The translations under genes and the position numbers were made by a program. From Rhynchopus sp. YZ270_cl-10 (Eukaryota > Euglenozoa > Diplonemea > Diplonemida > Diplonemidae), in NCBI GenBank assembly GCA_964035575.1, contig OZ037864.1:868001-932000 (forward strand): 64,000 nt of DNA. Direction: 5' to 3'. Within the stretch, counting starts at the first letter, position 1, and each line of letters opens with the position of its first letter. Below, piece after piece: positions 21,836 through 30,300 of this stretch. The notes under the pieces are model-generated. The model had not been told where the DNA came from. It did no database searches and saw only the letters and a list, made by a program, of their open reading frames with translations.

Positions 21836-22871
21836 ATTTTTGATACGGAGGATGCCACAACTACAGACCCCACCGCAGGGAGACGTGACGCCTCCGCAAC
21901 GGCAGCTTCCGCCACCAGTCCTGATGCCCATGAAGCGCCAAAAAGAGATCGAGTCTCTGATTTTCCGGGAGCGGAACGGAAAGGAGCTGGGGAAGACGAT
22001 GCGAAAGCTGATCAGCTGGGAACACGCGGGGGAGTTCACCGTCGCCCCATCGACCAAGGGGAAGAACGACTGGCTGATGCAGCGGTTCCACACCTTCCGC
22101 AACTCCCTACCCCCAGATACGCCGCTCGACCACGCAGTGACGAAGTTCGCATGGTCAGTCCTCGGTTCAGCAAGCCCCGCGTCTGCACGAGACTATATGG
22201 GCAGAATCGCGAAACAGCTGACGCTTCAGGGGGAAACCGGTGTGCGCACGAAGCACTACCGCGCGGTGAGGGCGACGCTGAAGCGGACCGGTACGTACAT
22301 CCGCCCGTCCCAGGCCCCCCCTATCACTACAAAGGAGGTCTGGGACAGCATAAAAACGCTGCAGGAACGGGACCAGACGAGAGCTGCGAGCATGCTGGCG
22401 ATTGCGTGGGTGTCGAGAAACAGAATTCCAGACATTCGCTTTGTGACCACCACGGACTTCGTCGAGGTGGGAAACAGAGGGGGGTCGCCAAGCCGAGTGA
22501 GTGCAGCAGTGTACGCGAAGGAAAAGGGGAGACAAGATTGGTGCGAGGCCGTATACCTGCCGGCGGGAAAGATGACTGCGGTGGCGGTGGAGTTCTTCCG
22601 GTCGGAGCCTGCGAGGACGTGCGTATTCGGAGGAGATGGGGCGAGATACGAGCGGATCAAGCGCCAGATCAGGAGTGCACTCCCGAATGGTGCATGGCTG
22701 CACTCGACGAAGCGAGGTGCCGCCCAGGAGATAAATCTTCTTCAGGAGGACAAGGAGGAGATGAAGGACGCACTCCGGCACAAATCGCTCGCGATGACGT
22801 CACGCTACCTGGACTCGCTGAATGCACCGAAGAGGAGGAAGCAGGAGGAACTGCTGCGCCCCCTCCAATAG
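21408..22871 (+). CDS. Tyrosine recombinase of the retrotransposon
   Basis: The open frame runs from 21330, with the first in-frame ATG at 21408 inside the minisatellite; later ATGs at 21588 and 21927 are alternatives. After the 12-residue repeats, the enzyme part begins near the MPMKRQKEIE segment. Family boxes are visible in order: SRNRIPDIRF (box I arginine region), LHSTKRGAAQE (the H-x-x-R box, here with Lys in place of the usual Arg) and LRHKSLAMTSRYLD, which holds the histidine and the likely nucleophilic tyrosine. It would integrate the circular DNA copy. It lies before the RT gene, ending 23 bases upstream of the RT ATG. How its translation starts is unclear. Confidence 0.85.
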   Translation: MPLRTRSQGDVKKPLRTLSQGDVKKPLRTRSQGDVKKPLRTLSQGDVKKPLRTLSQGDVKMPLRTRSQGDVKKPLRTLSQGDVKKPLRTRSQGDVKKPLRTLSQGDVKKPLRTRSQGDVKEPLRTLAQGDVKTSLRTPSQGDAFLIRRMPQLQTPPQGDVTPPQRQLPPPVLMPMKRQKEIESLIFRERNGKELGKTMRKLISWEHAGEFTVAPSTKGKNDWLMQRFHTFRNSLPPDTPLDHAVTKFAWSVLGSASPASARDYMGRIAKQLTLQGETGVRTKHYRAVRATLKRTGTYIRPSQAPPITTKEVWDSIKTLQERDQTRAASMLAIAWVSRNRIPDIRFVTTTDFVEVGNRGGSPSRVSAAVYAKEKGRQDWCEAVYLPAGKMTAVAVEFFRSEPARTCVFGGDGARYERIKRQIRSALPNGAWLHSTKRGAAQEINLLQEDKEEMKDALRHKSLAMTSRYLDSLNAPKRRKQEELLRPLQ

Positions 22872-22894
22872 ACCACCATGGCGCGCTGGCGAAC

Positions 22895-24568
22895 ATGATT
22901 GCGTTCATGTCGGCGCGGTACGACGAGAGCGATGACGAGGACTGCGTATCCGACGCATACAACCTCTCGCAATCTTCTTCCTTTTTTCCCTCTCCGGCTA
23001 GAAATATACGTGAGAAGCTGGACAGTTTCCCGGCTGGGACCATTGACGTGAGGAAGATGAGGGTTTTGGCGCGCGAGGCGGGTCACAGCACATCGTTCCT
23101 CGACTGGCTAGACGACCCGGAGGCGATTCCGAGAGTCCTTACGGCAAAGGTCCCGGTGCCGGGCCCCAACACCGATCTCCGTCCTTCTTTCGTCGAGCAA
23201 TGCGTTCGGGCGGGTGTGGTGAAGAAGATGGCGCGCAGTGACACAGCTAGGGGGGTGGTGGAGATATTTACGACACCAAAGCGTCAACGACACATTCATC
23301 GAACTATCGTGAACGGGAAGCCAGTTAACCACCGCATGCCAAAACCTCCAAGTTTTTCTCTCTTCTCGCCACCGCAATTATTCGAAAAGCTACGTCACCA
23401 CAAAGCGAGATGGGCTGCGATTGTGGACATGAAAGGGTGGTTCCACCAGATGCCGTTATGCGACAAAACGGCGTCTTTCTTTTGTTTCCGTAGAGAGGGG
23501 ACGTGGTACAGGTGGTTGCGCCTCCCCATGGGCTGGTCGTACGCTCCATACGTCGCTCAGAAGGGCTCCGAGGCGTTGGTGGGTAAGCTGCTGGACGTAG
23601 GCGCAGCAGTGTACCTCGACGACATCATCATCTTCGGTAACACGCACGCGGAGACATTGGCACGAGTGGCGCTGCTTCGGGGGAGGACGGAGTTCGCCAA
23701 CGCGGAGATCAACGTCGAGAAGTCCACACTGACACCACAGCAATACGTGACGTACATAGGTGTTCAGTGGTGTCTAGTCGACAACACCTTCAGGTTCCCG
23801 GAGGAGTGGCGCAGGGGGAAACTGAGACGTGTCCGCGTTTTTAACGCCGGCAGGACTCACTCCCTCCAGGAGGTATGGCAGGTGCTTGGTGTCTTCTTTC
23901 GCGTGACGCACGTGATGGCAAGGCCGTTGTGCTACTTCCCTGCAGTTCTGGCCTGCATGAGCACCTGGGCACGACAGATCGCACTGGGGGAGAGGTCGTG
24001 GACGTCCACGGTGGATACTCCGGACGAGCTGCACGTGCAGATCCACGAGGCCACGAACGCGGCGCTTTCAACTAGCGCGTGGTTCTCCCTCCCGGTGCGT
24101 CCGAAACGCTTCCGTACGGTCGTCTGGACTGATGCATCGACTACCGGCTGGGGGGTGATTTGGCAGAAGTGGGGAGAAGCGTATGCGTCGGAGGCCTGGG
24201 GTACATGGCGTGGCGTGCATGATCACACAGCGATATTCGCCCTCGAAGCAGCGGCGGCGGCGAAGGGGATTGCCATGGCGCAGGGCGACGATGAAGGGGG
24301 AGTGCTGCTCATGGTGGACAACATGGGACTGGCACACTGCGCGAGAAAAGGACACTCACGTACCAGGGTAGGTAACTTTTTCCTGCAACAGATGTATGAT
24401 GTCGTGAATCCCTTTTCTCTCGAGACACGTTGGATCGCAACCGATGTGATGCCCGCCGACGAGCTCTCCCGACGGACGCAATCGGCCGGATATTCACAGA
24501 AGGCGCCCCTCCGCAGCCAGCACATCAGAGCCTCCGGTGAGGGGTTCGTGTTCTCCGAGGTGGTTTAG
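22895..24568 (+). CDS. Reverse transcriptase–RNase H of the retrotransposon
   Basis: From the ATG at 22895 the product has 557 residues. The frame is open as far back as 21215, but that upstream part overlaps the recombinase in another phase and reads like a shadow, so I start after the recombinase stop. RT motifs: WAAIVDMKGWFHQM (first Asp), LPMGWSYAP and YLDDIIIFG (catalytic Asp pair). RNase H follows with VVWTDASTTGWG (Asp), an ALEAAAAAKG helix (Glu), LLMVDNMG (Asp) and a final Asp in TDVMPADELSR, so the four acidic residues appear complete. I see no methyltransferase domain, which some DIRS elements carry. Confidence 0.92.
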   Translation: MIAFMSARYDESDDEDCVSDAYNLSQSSSFFPSPARNIREKLDSFPAGTIDVRKMRVLAREAGHSTSFLDWLDDPEAIPRVLTAKVPVPGPNTDLRPSFVEQCVRAGVVKKMARSDTARGVVEIFTTPKRQRHIHRTIVNGKPVNHRMPKPPSFSLFSPPQLFEKLRHHKARWAAIVDMKGWFHQMPLCDKTASFFCFRREGTWYRWLRLPMGWSYAPYVAQKGSEALVGKLLDVGAAVYLDDIIIFGNTHAETLARVALLRGRTEFANAEINVEKSTLTPQQYVTYIGVQWCLVDNTFRFPEEWRRGKLRRVRVFNAGRTHSLQEVWQVLGVFFRVTHVMARPLCYFPAVLACMSTWARQIALGERSWTSTVDTPDELHVQIHEATNAALSTSAWFSLPVRPKRFRTVVWTDASTTGWGVIWQKWGEAYASEAWGTWRGVHDHTAIFALEAAAAAKGIAMAQGDDEGGVLLMVDNMGLAHCARKGHSRTRVGNFFLQQMYDVVNPFSLETRWIATDVMPADELSRRTQSAGYSQKAPLRSQHIRASGEGFVFSEVV

Positions 24569-24719
24569 ACGGTTTATGGTTTGAGACTTTGTCACGTGGT
24601 CTTTTTTATTTTTTGTTTAGCTTCAGATGGGTGCGCCGTGTAGTCCGCCCCATGATAAATCACTTTTTTGCTTCAGCTAACGACACAGTGTCAGTGTACG
24701 TTAATAATTTCTTTTTCAC

Positions 24720-25061
24720 ATGGACCCCACACCGAGCACTAGTGAGGACGTGAACGAAGACTGCTTTTCCCTGGATCTGAAATCCGGATTGCAAAGCACC
24801 GGACTTCTCGTACTAAACGACCTGCGGAGTGTCTTGGGCGACATATTCATCATCGGGATGGGGGCGGGGCCGTCATACTACAGGGCGTATGAGTCAAAGG
24901 GTTCAAACGGAATACCTCTCTCTTCCCCCGTACGTAATACAACAAAACGGTACCCCTCCCACTCCCTTCCTTTTTTATGGATTAGTTTTGGAACAAATTT
25001 GAAGGTCGTCCTACACACACACATCACACCACAGATCATATTCTCTAGACCTCCCTTTTAG
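24720..25061 (+). CDS. Small open frame near the 3' end of the retrotransposon, doubtful
   Basis: A frame of 113 codons starts with ATG at 24720, just after RT. The first 65 residues (up to about 24915) are acidic to neutral and plausible as protein; the rest runs into repeat B1 and reads like non-coding repeat. It may be a small accessory ORF or chance. Confidence 0.25.
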   Translation: MDPTPSTSEDVNEDCFSLDLKSGLQSTGLLVLNDLRSVLGDIFIIGMGAGPSYYRAYESKGSNGIPLSSPVRNTTKRYPSHSLPFLWISFGTNLKVVLHTHITPQIIFSRPPF

Positions 25062-25427
25062 TAGCTAGCTAAGCAGCTTTGCTGCGTCTTGGGAGGTCTA
25101 GGAGAATGATTACATGATCAATGGTTTGATAAAATGATTAGGGCTTGAACCTCTTTGCAATATATCAATAGATTCACTTTTCTCCACTTGCTTCGGCAAG
25201 GATGGAAGGGGAAAGACGGCACGGAAACTCACAACAACAAAAACACACAAATTTTCAGGAAAATTTTGCATTTTTTGGTTTCCCTACCTCTCTCTTCCCC
25301 CGTACGTAATACAACAAAACGGTACCCCTCCCACTCCCTTCCTTTTTTATGGATTAGTTTTGGAACAAATTTGAAGGTCGTCCTACACACACACATCACA
25401 CCACAGATCATATTCTCTAGACCTCCC
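24913..25427 (+). repeat. Split direct repeats B1, A2 and B2
   Basis: B1 is 24913–25055, A2 is 25055–25309 and B2 is 25285–25427. A2 and B2 overlap by the 25 bases that also begin B1 (TACCTCTC through GTACGTAA). B2 ends at GACCTCCC, followed by a CT microsatellite (25428–25460) that belongs to the flank. Confidence 0.92.
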
Positions 25428-25618
25428 TCTCTTCTCTCTCTTCTCTCTCTCTCTTTTTCCCATTTTGGACACACACACAACATACAACTGGGTGCTATAT
25501 ATTAAACCCGTTGTCAACAAAAAAGGAACTTCTTTTTCAACTTCCGTGACTTTCAAAACACTCCTTTCATCCCCCTTTTTTCCAGAATTGTTGTCTTTAC
25601 AACATAGCAAAGAGAACA

Positions 25619-26686
25619 ATGCAGCAGTGGCCTACACGATGCGCGAAGCTTTGCAAATTGCTCAACATCTCTGCCCCGATCATCCAGGCACCCATGGCAG
25701 GTGTGTCCACACCTGCTATGGTCGCGGCCGCTTCGGAAGCGGGTGTGCTTGGCTCGCATGGTGTGGCTTATAAGAGTGGCGAACAGATTGCGAAGGACAT
25801 CGCAGAGGTCAGATCCCTCACAGAGAAGACCTTCGCCATGAATGTCTTTGTCCAAAAGAACCACAGCGTGCCGTCGGAGGACACCCTCTCCGCGCCTCGC
25901 GCTGCCATCGCACCGTACCTCAGCGAGCTTGGTCTGAAGGAGACGGCGTTCAAACCGACCTGGCAAGATTACACCAAACAGCTGGAAACGCTGCACGAAG
26001 CTTCCGTCCCAGTTGTTTCCTTCACCTTCGGCGCAATGAGCGAAGAGCACATCGCCTTTCTCAAATCCAACGGAACCACCATTGTTATGGGCACTGCCAC
26101 CTCCGTTGCTGAGGCCATCGATTTAAAGCAGAAGGGGGTGGATGTGATTATGGCGCAAGGTGCTGAGGCAGGGGGACATCGCGGTACGTACCTTGGGGAC
26201 TTTGACACGGCTATGGTAGGGACCATGGCGTTAGTACCCATGGTGGTTGATGCTGTGGGAGACACCCCGGTGGTAGCTGCGGGGGGGATCATGGATGGAC
26301 GTGGCGTGGCGGCGAGCATTGCGTTGGGTGCGTCGGGGGCCGCCTTAGGGACGGCCTTCATCTCCACAGCAGAGTCTGCCGCTCAAAAGGACTATAAAGA
26401 TGCTCTGACCGACGGCCGTGCAGCGAACACCCTAGTCACCCCGGTCTTCTCCGGCAGGCCTGCCCGGTGCATCGCAAACCGCTTCACCGCAGAAATGGCC
26501 GACAAACCCCTCGCCCCCTTCCCCATCCAGCACGCCCTCCTCGCCGACCTCAAAACAGCAAGCAAAACACAGGACACCTCCCTCTCCATGTACCTCGTCG
26601 GGCAAGGGGCGCCCCTCTCCAAGCAGCAATCTGTAAAGGAATTGGTGGATACCTTGGTGTCAGACACAAAAAAGGCCTTCTTTTAA
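25619..26686 (+). CDS. Nitronate monooxygenase / 2-nitropropane dioxygenase family
   Basis: The product has 355 residues, a normal length for this FMN-dependent TIM-barrel family, which oxidises alkyl nitronates such as propionate 3-nitronate. Visible motifs: APIIQAPMAGVSTP near residue 19, SEAGVLGS near 39, QGAEAGGHRG near 180 (the conserved HGG-type substrate and FMN region) and PVVAAGGIMDGRG with ALGASGAALGTAF near 219–250 (FMN phosphate binding). The ATG at 25619 has the context GAACAATGC. It lies just 191 bases after the retrotransposon, so the insertion may sit close to its promoter. Close relatives include FMN enoyl reductases, so the exact substrate is uncertain. Confidence 0.9.
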   Translation: MQQWPTRCAKLCKLLNISAPIIQAPMAGVSTPAMVAAASEAGVLGSHGVAYKSGEQIAKDIAEVRSLTEKTFAMNVFVQKNHSVPSEDTLSAPRAAIAPYLSELGLKETAFKPTWQDYTKQLETLHEASVPVVSFTFGAMSEEHIAFLKSNGTTIVMGTATSVAEAIDLKQKGVDVIMAQGAEAGGHRGTYLGDFDTAMVGTMALVPMVVDAVGDTPVVAAGGIMDGRGVAASIALGASGAALGTAFISTAESAAQKDYKDALTDGRAANTLVTPVFSGRPARCIANRFTAEMADKPLAPFPIQHALLADLKTASKTQDTSLSMYLVGQGAPLSKQQSVKELVDTLVSDTKKAFF

Positions 26687-27357
26687 AACGGCGGTTTAAA
26701 AAGGTTGGAGGGTGAAGGGGAAAAGGGGGAGGGAGGAGGGGATGGAGGCTGAAGAGCGGCTATCTGGGGAGGAGGTGTGTTGGTTGTTGTGGAGTTTTTT
26801 TGTCTTCTGGTGCGGTAATGTAATATGGCGTACCAAGAAATGTTGTGAGTAGGGTTTGTTAGTGTTCGACAGGGGAAATAGCTTGAGTACGTTTGCTGGT
26901 TTCAGAACCAGAGCTCTCCTTTTTTCGGGGAGGGCCGCATGGTGGTCGCCCCCGTGCATCTTACCAACGTTTCTTTTTTTGAAAACTTGGATTTTCTATT
27001 GTTTTTCTTTTACCATCTTTAAGACCGGCTTTTCGCTAATTCACAAAATATGTTTCCAGGGTTCGAGCCAGGAAATAAAATTACAAGTTAATAACCCTGA
27101 GACCTTAATCGACCAGCCCGGTCATATAACGACCACCGATTTAGCGATAAGCCTGTCCTATCTTTCTATCTTCTTGGGGTGAAACTGCACACTTGCTTCT
27201 GGAAAGCGTTTCACATACACAAAAGACTCGCCCATTCCCCCCTCTCGCCTCTCCTTCGCCTCCTAAGCTACTCTTTCCCCACTGTCACTATCACCACCAC
27301 CATTACCTCAGAAACACACAACACATTTCTCAGATGGCCCATTCATAGGAGCAGAAG
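26687..27357. other. Intergenic region
   Basis: I see no gene. A segment near 27056–27080 contains a GGGTTCGAGCC string like a tRNA T arm, but no cloverleaf can be built around it. Confidence 0.4.
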
Positions 27358-30300
27358 ATGTATGGCAGTGAGGTGGGGGATAAGTCGCAGCGGTTCCAAG
27401 CGTATGGCGCAGAGCTGGAGCGTCAGATGGACGTTGGGCAGCAGTTCAACGCCGTGCTGCGTGCTGCACAGAGCAGGGGTGTGGGGTACTCTGCACAGCC
27501 ACCTGCACCGCCTCCGACACAGCAGAAGCAGTACACACACCCGCTGTTCACCCCTTCCCAAGCGTCGCCTGTATCAATGAACTACTCGGGCAACTCACAG
27601 CTCTCACCCCGTGTGCAGGAGGATGCGCATATTCAGCTGAGGCAATTGCAGCAAAGGTTGGCAAAGCTTTCGACTCATGTGGACCAGACGTTGAGTGATC
27701 ATGTGCAGGCGGATAGTGTGCTGCGTTCGGAGTCGTCGTTGTGGCGGTCGCCTGTGTCGCCTCCCACGGCGTCGCCTCGAAGGCATGGTACGCCGGTGTC
27801 GCCAGGGATATCGCCAATACAGAGTGCTGTGATGCGTTCGATGAACACCACAGCGTCGCCAGTGCCGCGCACCCCGCCGTCACCTATGAAGCGTTCGCCG
27901 AAAAGGGAAGAGTCCTTCCTCGAGCAAAGCAACCACCAACTGTTAGAGCAGCTGCAGATGCTGCAGCGGAAGTACGACAACTCGTTGTCGCTGAAGGATG
28001 AGGAGATTGAGGGGATGAAGAAGCGGCTGTCTGCTGTGACGGATAAGCTGGAGGATGAGGTGGAGGCGGTGGAGAAGCAGGAGAGAAAGCTGGCGGAGGT
28101 GGTGCGCGTCAGCAGCAAGGTGCGCGAGGACAACGCCACGATGATTGCAGAGGTACAGAAGCGGAGCGAGGAGAAGCTGGAGCGCGTTATCGTGACGAAC
28201 CGGAAAAATTTGGAGGCTGCAGAGAAACACAAGGCCGAGGTGATTGAGAAACTTGTCCAGGCGGAGACACGACAGAAGATGATGACGGAAGAGCTGCGCA
28301 AAGAGCTGGCCGCCATGCGCACTATGCAGCACGCTGAGGAAAGCACCGTCGTCACCTCCCTCCAACGCGACATGCAGCACATCCAGCAACGTAACACCAC
28401 CCTCGAAGGCAGCTGCGAGCAACTCACCAAACAGCTCATGGTCGCCCGCCGTGAATCCCTCTCCGAGACCAACATCCTCCGCTCCTCCCTCGACGAAACC
28501 AGACAAGAACTAGCCTCACTCCGCAACCAAAAAATCCCCAAGAGCGACACCAAAAAACTTACCCCAAAATCGCCCCCCCTCAAGCCAGACAAGAAAGTGG
28601 ACATCCACAGCACACCTACCAAGACATCGAAGAAGACATACTCGCCTATGAAGTCTCCTTCTGCTTCTCCTCCGAACAGGGCTTCGGTTTCTCCGGGGGA
28701 GGACGATGTGTCGACAGACTTTGAGGAGGCGACAAGCAATGCTGTTGTGAGTACGTACATTCCTAGGGGTGCGAGGGTGAAGGGTGCCCAGACGCATAGG
28801 GTGCGTGCTGCTGATGTGACGTTGAAGTCTAGCCCGCCGGTGCGGCCGTATTCACAGTACGATGTGGCACGGTGTGTGAGTTCGTCGCCTCAGAGAGCTG
28901 TGCGTGTGTCGCAGGAGAAGCTGCCCTCGTCGCCTGCTGTGGACCCGCCTGCTGTGTGTGTGCCACCAACGACGCCACCTGCCGCAAGGTTGGACGCGGC
29001 ACGTCGTGTGGCTGCAGTTAATAGAATGAGGACGCGTGATCAGAACGCATCGCATCCCAGTGTGCAGTCGCAGCCAGCACCTCGTCCAGTGGTGTTGAGG
29101 CGTATCGATCAAGACGCAGCAGTGTATCCACAGCCAGGCGCAGCCGCAGCCCTGTTGTTGAACGTCGACACCTCCCCCTCATTGTCGCCCATCTCGCCGG
29201 ATGCAGGCAGCACGTCCCTCCCCGTCGCGTTCCCGTCGCGAACAGAGGACAATGAAATCGAGTCTGCATGGATGACGTTGACGCACCCACGCAGTGCGTC
29301 TGCTGGGAGTGTGACGGCGTCTGCGCCTGCATCGGTGAAGCTGATCCCGGTGTCGGTGCAGAGCAGCTCAAAGCCGCCGACACCGCAACAGAATGCACAG
29401 AACCATAGAGAGAGCGTGCAAGAGCAAGAGTGGGCAGGGGACGACCCGATCATCTTCCTGCCGCAGGTGGACGAAGAGGAGCAGGTCCAGGAAGTGGACC
29501 GTCTCAAGCAGGAGTTAGAAGCAGAGCGCAAGCAGCGTCGCAAGGAGGATGAGGAGCGAGAGGCGGCGGCACTGCAGGCAACAAAGGAGCGTGAAGAGGC
29601 ACGTCTCAAAGACCTACGACGGCAGATACATGAGGAAGAGAAGCTGCGTGCAGAACGCAAGGAGGAGGAGAAGCGGCACGAGGAGCAGCAGCGACAGCGC
29701 AAACGTGAAGAAGAGCAGGCCGAACTCCAACGAGAACGTGACGAGCACGAACGCGAGGTGCGCCACAAGGAGCAGATGCTGGAAGAGGAGCACAGGCTTG
29801 AGACAATGCGGAGAAACTTTGCAGAAGAGTCTGAACGGGAAAAGCAGAGCCTTGAGCGGGAGCGGGCTGCACAGCGGGAGCGCGAAGAGAAGCTTGAGGA
29901 GCAGCGCCTAGAGAGGGAGCGGGCATGGGAGGAGGAGAAGCAGGCCGAGATGAAGAAGCTTGCTGAGAGCCGCCGCAGCGAGCCTGTTGAGTCTCCTCTG
30001 AAGCTGCACCACGTCCACTCCGACGTCGGGTTCTCCACCGTCCCCTCTGGGTCCTTCCACCACACTTCCGGCAGCTTTTCTGGCGTTCTCGACACATCTG
30101 AAGCGTCACCACTCTCTTCACCTATTGCTCTAGACCATGATGCTGTTGTGCCACCTGCCGCTCGCCCTAAGGGGGCATCTCCTTCTGCGTCCACCTCTGT
30201 CAACTCGCTTATCAAGCAGGCATTCACGAATGGTAAGCCACCTACATCACCTCCGATACAGCCTCTACGCAACACAAGCCCAAGCACTCCTGGGAGGGGG

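Larger units (their letters stand above)
19891..25427 (+). mobile_element. Tyrosine-recombinase retrotransposon (DIRS order) with split direct repeats
   Basis: The element has the arrangement A1–coding–B1–A2–B2. A1 (19891–20145) and A2 (25055–25309) are 255 bp each and look identical by eye; B1 (24913–25055) and B2 (25285–25427) are 143 bp each and also look identical. Split direct repeats are known from PAT, Kangaroo and Ngaro-type elements, which move via a circular intermediate and make no target duplication; none is visible here. Three open coding regions follow in order: gag-like (20148), tyrosine recombinase (to 22871) and RT/RNase H (22895–24568). Matching repeats and open frames suggest recent activity. 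Confidence 0.9.

Noticed and set aside
20570..22102. 510-codon minus-strand frame across the retrotransposon
   Set aside because: It is a shadow of the 36-bp minisatellite and the GC-rich gag and recombinase genes; it has no domain and opposes three convincing ORFs.
21215..22894. Upstream extension of the RT frame through the recombinase gene
   Set aside because: The sequence in this phase is low in protein character and overlaps the conserved recombinase boxes; an ATG at 22895 just after the recombinase stop is a better start, although a frameshift fusion cannot be fully excluded.
27040..27110. GGGTTCGAGCC string resembling a tRNA T arm
   Set aside because: No acceptor stem, D arm or anticodon arm can be paired around it on either strand.
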